A stretch of DNA of 64,000 bases from Siniperca chuatsi. Lineage: Eukaryota > Chordata > Actinopteri > Centrarchiformes > Sinipercidae. Position numbers and translations under genes: made by a program. Each line of letters starts with the position of its first letter. Positions within the stretch are counted from its first letter, which is position 1. A model generated the notes under the pieces. That model ran no database searches, was not told where the DNA came from, and was given only the letters and a program-made list of their open reading frames with translations. Below, piece by piece: positions 50,401 through 62,000 of this stretch. Where the stretch lies: the NCBI RefSeq assembly GCF_020085105.1, contig NC_058045.1, forward strand, positions 13,799,833-13,863,832, in the 5' to 3' direction.

Positions 50401-52927
50401 GCATTGGACTGCCTCTGTGAGAGAAAAAATACAAATACACATATTGAAAATTGTCTATTCAAAAGTCTGTGAGTTCTAGTGATAGTATGTTTTATCAAAG
50501 AAATTAGTTACTCGTTAATATAAAAATAATGAATTGCCCTTCTACCTCTTCATCTCTCTCAGGGTGAATGAGCTCTATGAGTCTCTGGGCCAACTTCTCT
50601 TCATTCAGCCACTGTTGAGAAAAAGTATCACATTACAACTGCAAACAATATTAGCATGTACTGTGTAAAAGTATGAATGTTGGTCCATTTGTCTCATACA
50701 GTAAGTGTCTCGAGCCGAAGAGGGGGTGGCTCCACACAGCTGATAAGTCTTAGGAGCACATCCATCATGGCTGATGTATCAATATGCTTCAGGACCAAGG
50801 AAAGGAATCCCTCCTTCCGTCGCAGGAAACTAAGCACCTGAACAAATCAGAGGAAACACCATGACACAAAATACAAGACTGAAAATTGTTGTCCAGACTC
50901 AAATTAAGAAAAGGACATGTGACCTGGCTGTCAAAAGTTGTCATTGGGATTATTTTTTAGATAGAAAAAAGATTATTGTGAGTAAGTGAGATATTGTTTC
51001 TGGAAAGACATGTTGCTGTTCAGTTTTTTAATTTTTCAGTGATTTCAGCAGCACAAATTAAAATCTGCACATGCAAGTACAAATGCTCTTTTAATATGTC
51101 AGTTTCTACGTACAGCACAGACATCTCAGCAATGCCTTATGCAATACTCATTTAGCTTCAGGGTCAAGCCTTTTAAACATGTCACCAACAATAAATGTCA
51201 ATCAATTCATTACCAGCAGGTGTATCAAGCAGCTGCCTCTGGGTAAGATAGGTGTCCTCAGAGTTTCCTTGCCTTGTTTCAAAGGGCCACTTGGCAACAT
51301 TAAATCTGAGAAGTGCATTAACTAAACCCAAGTACGCACACATAATCACAAACTATAGATTATGCAAACTTTACATCTCTATACAATTACTATCCACATA
51401 TAAGCATACATACGTAGTGTAAAGCAAGTATATAGCTGTGTGAACAATTACATTCAAAACCTTTACACATAAAAATGAAAATATCACTAATAGTAGTGGT
51501 ACGAGAGAAAATATGTTTTTCTCTTGATTTTGGTATACAAGTGGCAACAACATCCACAGCAACTTTCATTCAGTCCAGTGATTTGTTTTTGAGTTAAGCA
51601 TCATAGACCAAAGTGATGCTCAAGGTCACAGTGGTCACCAGAATCATTTCAAATCATCCCCCTGGAACATAAATATAAATTTCAAATTTCAGCTTCTGAG
51701 ACAGTTTTCAAGACATATTGGTCTGAACTAACAAGCTGGTCAGATGGACAGGCCTACTGACCTTGACATCCTCAGGCCCTGCCACTAACAGGGTAAAACC
51801 TGAACTATGTGCACTGCTTTGTGTGTTTGAACATCTGCGTGTTGGCATTTCAAGAGAAATAAAACTTTACAGCAATCTTGGATCAGAGTAATTCCTAGTG
51901 TGAGTAGTTTCCATTATCTTGCTGTAAGCACCCCACACACTTTGTGAATTAAATCACGACAACACAAAAACATAGCTGTCATCTTCTCTGAGCATGCCCT
52001 TTGATTTAGCTGTGTGAGTGTGTGTGTGTGTTTGTGTTACCTGCTCAGTCTTCCGTGTGATGAGGTTCCCAATTGTCTTGCTAAAGAAAGATGCCAGGAG
52101 GGGGTTAAGTGGGGACGGCTGCTCCAGGAAGGCATACAGAGTTTCCAGCAGAGGCTCCTCATTACCTAGCTTATCATTGATCACTCCCACATCACATGTC
52201 AACAGCTCACATGCTATATTTGAATACCTGTAATAAATTAAGAGACACACCTGGCAGTAAAACACAGCAGAAAAGAAACCAATTCTTATTTTCTACCTTA
52301 TTACATTTAGTGTGCTACAGTGAACTGGAGAAAAACTATATTTTGTGGAACAGGATTGTGCTGATTTTGACAGGTTGATTGTCCAACAGACAATTAAGTA
52401 GTTTTACATTTTAAATCAATGGTTTTGTTAAATAGCTGGATCAAGAACCATTTTTTTCCACAAATCTTAACCCACTCAAGCTCTCATCTTTACTACAAAA
52501 TGGCAGGTAAGAGATGAAGTGCAGCACCAGCAAAACACATTTGTTTCCTGGATACAGTATACTACATCAGCACATTCTACCCAACCACCTACTTGAAGCG
52601 CTTGGTCTCCTCTACACCAGCAGGGGGCTCTGTAGTAATCATGCGGACCAGCTCCTGCATGCACTGGTCATGGCACAAGAACAGGAGAAGTCTACAAATC
52701 CAGAATATTGAGAAAAGAAGCACCAGCAGGAATTACTGGAAACTGAAATGTAATAATATTAATGTGCTGCTGATATGCTAAAGCTAACAATAAACTGACC
52801 TCCTGTTCTGGGCCTTGCACTCCTGCAGCACATCTTCCTCGTCCATGAGCTCAGTGAGCGTGACATCCTCCTTATCCAGTAAAGCCTCCAGATGAGAAGA
52901 TGTGTGTAAGTCAAACTTCCAAAACAT
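38478..52927 (-). CDS. ppp6r2: Protein phosphatase 6 regulatory subunit 2 (SAPS domain), 23 coding exons
   Basis: Scaffold/targeting subunit of the Ser/Thr phosphatase PP6. Exons in transcript order: 52927-52800, 52691-52593, 52227-52041, 50837-50700, 50611-50546, 50414-50302, 50212-50099, 49880-49760, 49449-49288, 49192-48962, 48854-48790, 48700-48585, 48457-48372, 48266-48189, 48098-48001, 47917-47860, 47464-47343, 47217-47042, 46927-46777, 42776-42697, 40806-40596, 39460-39314, 38511-38478. All phases agree and close to 926 residues (human about 966). The start [20 protein letters not shown] and the SAPS helical repeats ([39 protein letters not shown]) are intact. The PPP6R2-specific tail [25 protein letters not shown] and [16 protein letters not shown] ends NGPA; these separate it from PPP6R1 and PPP6R3. 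Two late introns hold transposon relics in antisense orientation. Confidence 0.96.
41235..41645 (+). pseudogene. hAT transposase 5' fragment with BED zinc finger remnant
   Basis: Starts with a recognisable fish hAT leader (CTTGGGGCGTAGTGCCTAAG, GTGGGCGGGGCTCAGGCAGC) and runs into a coding remnant. [12 protein letters not shown] comes first, then a small insertion breaks frame, then [19 protein letters not shown] and a stop near 41627. The W-x-x-F and C-x-x-C pattern fits a ZBED-type BED finger. The rest of the transposase is missing. It lies antisense to ppp6r2 in an intron. Confidence 0.6.
41770..42565 (+). pseudogene. L2-type LINE relic with a nested repeat
   Basis: The first part (to about 41985) encodes [17 protein letters not shown] and [15 protein letters not shown], the reverse transcriptase region of L2/Rex-like LINEs around the catalytic LDLSAAFDT box. 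The second part (about 42170-42460) encodes the C-terminal end, with [30 protein letters not shown] and [12 protein letters not shown]. The central region is deleted. It ends with AATAAAGTTTATTATTATTA, a LINE-type tail. Gly or Phe positions of the active motif have mutated, and it cannot be functional. Confidence 0.8.
41999..42165 (+). repeat. Short interspersed repeat nested in the LINE relic
   Basis: GGTAAATGGACTGTACTTAC, ACTCAAAGCGCTTTAA, TTCACACACATTCATACACT and GTGCCAACTGCTCATCAG are consecutive landmarks of an extremely common teleost repeat. It sits exactly between the two LINE pieces. Confidence 0.75.
43800..45935 (+). pseudogene. piggyBac-like transposase, broken
   Basis: Pieces in order: an acidic N-terminal stretch ([20 protein letters not shown]) at about 43818-43890; a middle segment from about 44490 to 44760; the DDE_Tnp_1_7 core in the frame starting 44735 ([62 protein letters not shown]); a segment from 45411 ([21 protein letters not shown], then [17 protein letters not shown]); and a Cys-rich C-terminal finger at about 45790-45930 ([20 protein letters not shown], then CLVAHRNCF). 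Several frame changes and stops separate the pieces, so it is not functional. It resembles PGBD4-type elements. It lies antisense within the ppp6r2 intron between exons 46777-46927 and 42697-42776. Confidence 0.85.
46195..46330. repeat. Three imperfect direct repeats of a TTTAATTG(A/G)GAC module
   Basis: GCGTCTAATTGAGAC, GCGTTTAATTGGGAC and CGGCTTTTAATTTAAG follow each other about 260 bp after the piggyBac relic. The module is common in fish genomes. Whether it is part of the transposon is unclear. Confidence 0.45.
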
Positions 52928-54831
52928 GGCTGATGTCACCGGCACGTACACTGTTGACCCAAAGAGGATGTGGCTTGGTGATCAGTATCATGCCCACGTA
53001 GCATACATGTACAAGTTAATGGCACCATTTTTTACTGTGTGCTGAACAATTCCTTTTGTGATACAATATACTGTATGTATGTATGCTCTTACGTTTGAAC
53101 AAGGAGTAGTATCCTCAGTCAGATCTTGCTAAACAGTCATTTGCTTTATTGACATTGCATGGCCTGGACATCAATTAGCATCAGCAAATTCAATGAAGAC
53201 ACAAACACACCCACTTCACTCATACTAACAACAGACACACAAACACAGGAGAGATTGGCTTCGACCTGGTAATGAGAAATGAGAAAATGAGAAACAACAA
53301 ACGTTACACAATCATTTCCAGGAAGATTTGCTCTGTCTTCTTTAGAAGTAGAAGATGAGTTAAAGTCAGCCTAAGTGCAGAGACTAGGCTTGCACTCCTC
53401 TCTGGAAAGAGCAGGAAGCAATGCAACTGTAATTTAATTAGTGCTGCACATCTGTATTGACATTACCAAGCTTGCTTTGAGAATGGCCTGGCACATACAG
53501 TTACATCATCAAATAACGACTGGAGTAAGAATAATGTTGAACAAAACAAATCCCCTGCAGAAAGACACTTAGCTTCAGTGTGTCATATGAATACTTGTGT
53601 TTAAAGAAAACAAATGTGCCAGCCAGGGAGTTGGGGGAGGACTATTGACTTACTTACTTGCATTAGCTGACATCTGTGTTACAACAAAGTGCAAACTTGA
53701 GACTGAAGTGTGGCGATGATGACAGCTGAACACTATATGATGCAGGCAGGAGCAGTCACTGACCAATGGCTTTTAGAGAGGGATCTTCACCTTACATCCC
53801 CCTGAATCAAATCAGACTACAGTTACAGTAAAGAATCCATCTTAATAAAATTGGCCTATGATTCAGTCCATTGTCCATTAGATTGAACAGTTGATTCCTA
53901 TGGTGAACATGCCGCTGATAAAACATGTGTTTGTCTAAATTGTGGGCAAGGCCCCGCATGAAAATGAATATGATCTATGATGATATGATATATGAAAGTA
54001 AGCAGTCACAACATTTGAACAGGTGGGTAATTTATAACGTTTAACAGCGTAAAATGAGGCTTGAACATAACTTGCTAATTTCTAAGCACCATTCAAACTG
54101 ATTGCACAACATTAACGATCTCTGAAAGTATGCTGCCCTAGTGTACTCATCCCTTCAATAATCATGTTGAGGCTAACGTTAAACAAACAGGTGTTTTAGA
54201 GCTCAGACTATGAACTTCAGGAATTCATCCTTACCCCATAAGTTAGCTAATGTTAGATATTGATTTTACATTTCAAACAACAGCACGACCATGGTCAGCT
54301 TTAAGACAGGCCTTTCTAGTGTCCTAAGCATCAGCTTGCAACGGTTAACGTTACTGTTAGCTATTAACGGATATTAACCTTAGTTAACGTTACAACAGGG
54401 TAACAGTCATATCAGCGTGAATTAAGATGAATTCGCTTATCCAGACAGTTATCGTAACTTCACGTTATCTTATGTCCTGTTACCAACCTCTGTCTGTCAG
54501 TAACGTTAAAGGTAACGTTTCCAATGCTTAACGACGGTGCCTTTCACTTGCCTTGCATGCAGATTGTAAACCAGCCCGCTAGCAATGTTTCAATCGTGTT
54601 GCTAACGTTACCAAACTATTTCAATACGGTACAGGTAGCAAACCGTGTTTAGATCAAAAGCTAACATTGGTCAGTCGTTTATCACTGCTGCGTGGGTAGG
54701 TGGGACGATGTCCTCCTGATTCAGACCTAGCGTTACCGTTACCGTCCTCCGACCACTTGACAGCGAGGCAGCTCGCACAGGTTTTACGTTAGGTTACTTT
54801 TTTTTTCTCCCAAAAGACACGCGACTGTTAC
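52928..54831 (-). other. First intron (5' UTR intron) of ppp6r2
   Basis: No coding signal. The stretch from about 54160 onward is dense in AACGTTA words. A splice donor is proposed at 54831 (see the adjoining entry). Confidence 0.45.
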
Positions 54832-54970
54832 CTTTTATCCATCATTTTATCAGTAGTCATCTGCAAGCTGAACGGCAACTCGACGACTTTGGCTGTCAGG
54901 TCACCCGGAGGCCATAGCTGGCTATTCACGACTGCGTTGTTAGCTTGATGATACTACCCTTTCCCGGTTG
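54832..54970 (-). promoter_or_regulatory. Candidate ppp6r2 non-coding first exon and promoter
   Basis: On the minus strand a consensus-like donor (AAAAG followed by GTAACAG) lies at 54832/54831, downstream of a relatively CG-rich stretch. The coding exon starting at 52927 would be reached after an intron of about 1.9 kb. No TATA box is visible, as expected for a housekeeping gene. The upstream edge is a guess. Confidence 0.35.
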
Positions 54971-55799
54971 CGATGTCATTTACAGTGCCGTTACGCGGTG
55001 GTTGGCCTGCCGAGCGGCTGTGTTGACACTGTGCAAATTATAATTCAGCAGGCAGGCAACAAAAAATCTGTCAGATTTGAAAATCAAAATGGCGGATACC
55101 TAAAACGTAATCAAAAGTTCGGCTGTCCATCAACTGTGTACCGACTCTGTTTATTTGCTGTCACCCTGAAAATTGCTGGCAGGAGCTGGGTGATCCGGCA
55201 TCAAGTAACGTTACTGCAGTAAAATGTGATATTCAGATTCATAACTCTTAAACAAAACCTTCCTGTGTAAGAAAAGTAAACTCCCTTTAATTTTCTAACT
55301 GTGGTAAAGAAGATGCAACAAAATTAATTTAAAACAAATTATTTCAGTATTACAAGAAATTGCTTTGGTCTCTGGCTATGGACACCTGACAGTGTTTAGG
55401 GACTGTCGTTCTCTTTCTTTTTTGAAAAGATTTTTTTTAGTGAAAGATGCTCAATTTACAGTGTCATTGCAATGTGTAAGATACATAAACATCCATTCGT
55501 GCATGGGAAAATATATTTAAAGAAATGAAAAGAACAAATACACATATGTATACAGATACACGCAAATGTATTTGTAGTAAAAAGGATACATAAACTTAAT
55601 ATAGTATAATGTATAGTATAATGACATATACTGTATAACATATTACTAATAATAAACCTAACCTGTTGTAGTGGTAATGAATGAAAACAGTAAATATTAT
55701 ATAAAAGAACAATATTATTAACAAAAAAAATATTAAATAAAATAAAAAATAAAGTAAATAAATATACATACATGTCAGATTGAGGTTCATGGTTTTGTA

Positions 55800-55811
55800 C
55801 TGTATTGTCCA
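55800..55811 (+). repeat. Left target-site duplication of the Penelope-like element
   Basis: CTGTATTGTCCA here is repeated exactly at 57973-57984, immediately outside both ends of the element. One further base (A) also matches. Confidence 0.85.
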
Positions 55812-57972
55812 ATCGTAGAAAAGGTTTCAGTCGTAGTCATCTGGACACTGTTTTCAGAATCAAGACGTTTCGGCTCCCATCCGGAAGTCATTCTCAATTG
55901 TGAAAAAATTGGACGGGAACTGGAAATTCCCTGCCTTCAGGAGGGAATCTGCCTGAGTATCTGTTAATAGCTAGTTTCACCTTGGTCCTTTGCTGCAAGG
56001 TGGAGTCCTCCTGCAGTCTTCTCATCACCGCTGTCACTGCTTCTGAGGTTGGGATGCAAGTGAACAAGGTGGTTGTGTCGACACAACCACATATCAAAAA
56101 CTTAAAAGCGATCCAACCAATGGCTACAAGAAGAAGGTTATAGACTGTCTACAGAAGCTTGAGAAGGAGGAGGTGATAGACAGGCCTCTGTACTACAGAC
56201 TATACCCTGGGGAAGCCATTCCCTGCATCTATGGCCTTCCCAAAATTCATAAAGAGAATATTCCACTCAGACCCATCGTTTGCAGCACAGATTCCATCAC
56301 ATACAACTTAGCCAAACATTTGACTACAATCTTGGCTCCGTTGGTGGGGAACACAGTACATCATGTGGAAAACACACAGAAATTTGTGGACAAAGTGAAA
56401 CATCTCCAGTTGGACCCAGATGACGTTATGGTTTCTTATGATGTAGTGTTCTTGTTCATTTGCATCCCAACCTCAGAAGCAGTGACAGCGGTGATGAGAA
56501 GACTGCAGGAGGACTCCACCTTGCAGCAAAGGACCAAGCTTACACCTGAACACATATGTAAACTATTAGACATCTGTCTCAACACAACCTACTTCCAATT
56601 CCGGGGACACTTCTACAGACAGATTCACGGCTGTGCTATGGGCTCTCCGGTCTCTCCCATTGTGGCCTGTACATGGAACAGTTTGAGAAGAAGGCATTAT
56701 CCTCGTTCTCGGGCACACCACCAAGTCATTGGTACTGTTACGTGGATGACACCTTTGTGAAAATCAAGAAACAAGACTTGGAAGCGTTCTCAGAGCATAT
56801 TAATACGGTGGACCCCAACATCAAGTTCACGCGTGAGGATGCGAAAGAGAACCGCTTGGCCTTTCTTGATTGTTCTACTCTCAGAGGAGAGGACGGAAAG
56901 CTCCAGATAGAAGTGTACAGGAAACCAACACATACGGATCAATACCTGCCCTTTGACTCACATCATCCACTACAGCACAAGCTGGGTGTAATCCGGACAT
57001 TACAACACAGAGCGAAAGAAGTGCCCTAAGGCTCAGAGGGTAAGAAGAAAGAGGAAAGGCATGTCCAGAATGCACTCTCAGCCTGTGGTTATCCTACTTG
57101 GGCTATCAACAAAGAGCCAAAAAACAGGACAAAAGTGTAACTGAACCAAGAAGGAACGGTGTCTCCATTCCTTCTGTATCTGGACTGTCTGAAAAACTAC
57201 AAAGGATCTTTAGACAGCACGATGTTCCTGTCTTCTTTAAACCAGGCAGCACTTTAAGACAGAAACTCGTTCACCCTAAGGACAAGTTACCCACACAGAA
57301 ACAGAGCAATGTTGTCTACTCCATTCAGTGCAGTGAGGAAAACTGCAAAGAACGGTACATAGGCGAAACCAAACAGCCACTTCACAAAAGACTTTATCAG
57401 CACAGACGACACGCTAACTCAGGATTACAGAGCGCCGTGCATTTGCATTTAAAAGCTACAAACCACACATTTGAAGACAGCGAGGTGAAGATTCTTAGTA
57501 GAGAGAAGAGTTGGTTTGAACGGGGCGTCAAGGAAGCCATTTTTGTGAAGAAAGAGAACCCCTCTTTGAACAGAAATGGTGGTCTGAGATTTAATCTGCC
57601 CAAAGTCTATCAGAGTGTATTATCACCTTGGTCACGCCTATCACATGCTAATCAGGCACTTAACAGTGATGAAGTAGATGCAGCCAGAGAACAATAGGCC
57701 TGATTACTGATTACTGGGCCATCTTGAAACTATTAGGTCAGTTTCAGGTGAAACTAGCTATTAACAGATACTCAGGCAGATTCCCTCCTGAGGGCAGGGC
57801 TTATGTAACTCAGAGTAGCTTAAATTTCCAGTTCCCGTCCAATTTTTTCACAATTGAGAATGACTTCCGGATGGGAGCCGAAACGTCTTGATTCTGAAAA
57901 CAGTGTCCAGATGACTACGACTGAAACCTTTTCTACGATAGAACTCCTGGACGAATGAGGGACTACACCGTC
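55812..57972 (+). mobile_element. Penelope-like retroelement with fold-back 5' end
   Basis: Encodes a Penelope-type reverse transcriptase joined to a GIY-YIG endonuclease. RT motifs in order: YGLPKIHKENIPLRPIVC, DVMVSYDVV, CAMGSPVSP and WYCYVDDTFVKI (active-site YVDD, about 56738-56773). The nuclease (57098-57697) carries VVYSIQ, YIGETKQPLHKRLYQHR and ENPSLNRNGG. Three breaks make it non-functional: a small deletion near 56665, an in-frame stop at 57027-57029 and a frame change near 57115. The outer about 180 bp at the left (55812-55990) is the reverse complement of the right end (about 57755-57943). It is followed by an inverted piece of the RT gene (55981-56066, equivalent to 56453-56538). 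A 12-bp duplication flanks the whole. Confidence 0.93.
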
Positions 57973-57984
57973 CTGTATTGTCCA
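57973..57984 (+). repeat. Right target-site duplication of the Penelope-like element
   Basis: Exact copy of 55800-55811 (CTGTATTGTCCA). Confidence 0.85.
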
Positions 57985-58013
57985 AGTTATACTTATTTGT
58001 GGTCGTGAATAGT

Positions 58014-58036
58014 ATATATATATATATATATATATA
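58014..58036. repeat. (TA)n microsatellite
   Basis: A perfect TA array between the Penelope-like element and the following hAT-like element. Confidence 0.85.
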
Positions 58037-58062
58037 GGTTGCTATAGAAAACTCGTCAATTG

Positions 58063-58357
58063 TAGGGCTGCACAATGAATCGAAATATTATCGAAATCGC
58101 AATATGGCCAAGTGCTATATCCACACAAAACAGCATTATAATGAAGTACTGTAGTGCTGCAGAGATGCCCTGGCCTACAAATCTTGTTCTCCAGATGTAA
58201 GAAAACATGTTTGTTTGGTACAGACCCCCAAAAATGTCACATCAACATTATTTTAATAGTTTTATTAGTGAAAATGAAAATTGCGATGCAAAAATGATTA
58301 TTCCCACTAATCGTGAACCGTGATCAATATGATTTTTTACCATATCGCGCAGCCCTA
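58063..58357 (+). mobile_element. hAT-like MITE with 8-bp duplication
   Basis: The termini TAGGGCTGCAC and GCGCAGCCCTA are inverted repeats with one mismatch. The 8 bp on the left (GTCAATTG, 58055-58062) and right (GTAAATTG, 58358-58365) agree at seven positions, as expected for an aged hAT target duplication. The inside has the ATCGAAATCGCAATATGGCC motif known from an abundant fish family. It is non-coding. Confidence 0.8.
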
Positions 58358-59029
58358 GTAAATTGGTAAAAATTTAAATTGCAAAGCTTAAAGCTGAAAA
58401 CGGGCTGGTTGTGATGTGCCTAGTCGACAACAGATATAGGCCTAACTGAATATGCCCCAAGACACCTTTTAGACCTTATTTCAGTGCTCCATATGGAGTG
58501 GCCTTTCAGATTTATCCTACCTCAGATAAATGCTGGTCTTCCTTCAGACTCTGTAGTGTAGCCTACTTTTAAGACGGTCCCTAACTCCCTCTCACACTTA
58601 CCTAGATATAAATGCAATTTTTAAAAAATGACTAAATGTTTGTACCGAGTGTTTTATGGCATTCACTGGCAAGTCCAAAAGTGAATTTACAGCCAGTTCA
58701 ACCTCATGTAGGCTCATGTATCACGCTTGCGGGCATTTTAATATACAACTAATATCAGTAAAACGCGCCGAATTGGAAAAAACATTGTGTATAACGTACC
58801 ATTTTGTCCAATACTTAAAAAAAATACAATCAATGTAAATGCACAAGCCCTGTAACTGTTAACACTGTGAATGATATGGGTGCTGTTTTTTGGCATCTGT
58901 TTCCGAGTGGGTGTTTGTGTCTGTCGTAGTATCTGGCAACCCTGGACAGCCCCAGCCGGTGAATCTTGCGTCGGTTCCTCGCTCAGCTGAACCTCCGCAG
59001 TAGGTCTCTCTGTGTAGCCGGTTAGCATC

Positions 59030-62000
59030 ATGGCGAACGTTGTGGATACTAAGCTATACGACATCCTCGGAGTTTCACCATCTGCCTCTGAAAATGAACT
59101 AAAAAAGGTACGTACCTTCTGAAACGAAAAGGAAATGTGTTAGTGTAAGAACAGAATAAAAATAAGGAAGAGAGGTCACCAGTGAGATGTGGCCTAGGAA
59201 CAAGCTAATCAACGTGAGCTAGTTTACTAAACGCTAGCAAAAGATGCTCAGCAACAGCTTGCGATTTTGCGAGCCTAGCCAGTAAGCTAAGCTAGATAAC
59301 GGTTCAGTACTTAATGGCCCGGCGTTTTTGAAGACAATTAAAGCGACTCGTTGGTGTTGGTGAAATACCAGCAATGATTGTCATTGTCATCGTTTCTACA
59401 TAAATCAGAAGGATAGAGTTAGCCTGCTGAAAACCAAAAAATACACTGCTGACCACGAGTGTGATAGCTTGCCGGCTACTAGCTAGATTATAGCTACATT
59501 CCAGCAAATAGCCTCCGCCAAGTCGAGCAGTAACGAAGCAAGTAACGTTAGCTAAACAGCCCCAAAAGGTAAAAAATAAACAATGAAAAGAAATTTGCGT
59601 GTGTGTTCACGGCGTTGGTGTAACATTTGGTAGCGCTAAACTCGGCGTGAAATTAATGTTGAGTTAACGTTTAAAGATAAACTTGTGTGGTGGTGACTAA
59701 CGTTACCTAACGTTAATGTCAACGTCTTGTAGCTACTGTATACTCGGCGTAGTTAGCCAACATACACGTCGCTGTGTACTCACAAACTCCATCCAAACAT
59801 CAAGCAGTTACGAATTGTTTATAATCCACAAATCTACGGTCCTTGCTAAACATGACTTGAGACATTTTACTATGTTTGTGACCGCTTGAAAATTCGTCCT
59901 ATATTCTGTAACTTAAACCAATCAAATACCCCTATACATTTAGTCTGATTTTAAACTATTTTAAGACAATCGCCTGTCATCCCAGCTGTTTTCCTAGAAA
60001 TTCAACATGCTAGATGGTAGCGACTAGCGACGGTATGATTCACTTTCAAAACCTTTTTATGTCAAAAAGAAATGCTTTTAATTTTATTTGAGGGTATTAT
60101 TGATTCGCCAGAAGCCATGACAGTTATTTAACGTCTCGACACCTCAAGCAGGTAAACTCAAAAGATATAGATTATCGGATGTAACGCTAGCCTGGTTTTG
60201 TTGACGTCGTCTTCACACTGGAGTGTATTTTTATTTTTTATTTATTTTTTTGTGTGTCTGAGATGTCAAAGACAGCGATGCTCTTCCGGTGTCCTGATGT
60301 TTTTGACAGCAGGCTCACAAGTCAAGCCTGGCTAGTAAGGCCGGTTAATACACTTAGCTAGTTAGTGATTGGTAGCAGAGCTATCTAACACAGTTGGCAC
60401 CTGAGCTCAGGGCACTCACACAGCTTTTTTCACGTTGATATTTGATTTATTACAGGCCTACCGGAAATTGGCCAAAGAGTACCATCCTGACAAAAACCCT
60501 GATGCTGGAGACAAGGTATGATGCACCAAAGCATGTCATGGTAACAACAGCAATGCCATAGTTAGCAACAGCACCAACAGCAGCAGCTCAATTGCTCAAC
60601 AATTGGGACCGAGAAATGATGTCAACTTAGTTTGTCATGATCACACAGCCCAACTCTTTGAGGATTAATACAAGGTACAGATCAGAGTACAAAACATGAA
60701 ACAGCTTTTCCCTAGAGAAAAGCACATCAGTTTTTGATTTGTACTGCTCTATGACTTAATTCCTCTGATACAGCAAAAACATGACACAAGAGACTAGACT
60801 GTCTTTTTAAAAAATGTTTTTCACTTTGTAAGAGGGGCTTATCAAAAACAAAAGTAGTTGGCCCTTTTTGCTGTGATGTACTGAATCCTTTGTATCTTAC
60901 ATTGTGTCAAGCTGTCTGATTGTTATTTTTTTCATTCTCCAGTTTAAAGAGATCAGTTTTGCGTATGAGGTCCTGACAAACCCAGAAAAAAAGGAGCTTT
61001 ATGATCGCTATGGAGAACAGGGGCTACGGGAGGGAGGAGGCGGAGGGCCTGGCATGGACGATATCTTCTCTCACATTTTTGGTGGAGGACTGTTTGGGTT
61101 CATGGGGGGACAGGGCAGAGGACGCAATGGAGGCAAGAGGAGAGGAGATGATATGGTACACCCTCTGAAGTAAGTATGTTACTTAAATGCAGTTTGGGTG
61201 CTTCGATGGGTGGTTCACATATAATGTGTATAATTTAAACTCTTTTGTCACATAGAGTTTCTCTTGAAGACCTCTACAATGGCAAAACCACCAAACTGCA
61301 GCTCAGTAAGAATGTGCTGTGTGGTGCCTGTAATGGGTGAGTTTGCTTTGAATGTTTCATTTTAATCATTAAGAAAACAGCATATTGATCTATAGTTTAA
61401 AAGCCCTGACAGAAGATGGTATGTCATTGCAGTAATTTTGTGAGATAGAAATTCGTGTTAACAATGCTGATGCTTTACTTTTTGCCTTTTAGTCAGGGGG
61501 GTAAGGCAGGAGCAGTGCAGAAGTGTGTGGCATGCAGAGGACGAGGTATGAGAATCATGATTAGACAGCTGGCCCCTGGGATGGTCCAACAGATGCAGTC
61601 AGTCTGCACAGACTGCAATGGAGAGGGTAATATGTCCATAAACACCCACACACTGACTGTACTTTTAAAAAACATGGATCATTGAAATTGTCGAATCTCT
61701 GTATGTGTGCTTGTGCAGGTGAGGTGATAAATGAGAAGGACCGCTGCAGAAAGTGTGAGGGTCATAAGGTGTGTAAGGAGACTAAGCTTCTGGAGGTGCA
61801 TGTGGACAAAGGCATGAGACATGGACAGAAGATCACATTCTCTGGGGAAGCTGACCAAGCACCAGGCGTCGAACCAGGAGATATAGTCCTGGTGCTGCAA
61901 GAGAAAGAACATGAGGTAAAAAAACAAAAAATAATTGGCTTCTGAGATTGATTGTTCAGCTGTATTTACTTTATTATCATGGCTAAGAAGATAACAAAAA

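Noticed and set aside
55894-56097. Independent minus-strand gene encoding CIPTSEAVTAVMRRLQ
   Set aside because: It is the inverted RT fragment of the Penelope-like element fused to its own terminal repeat.
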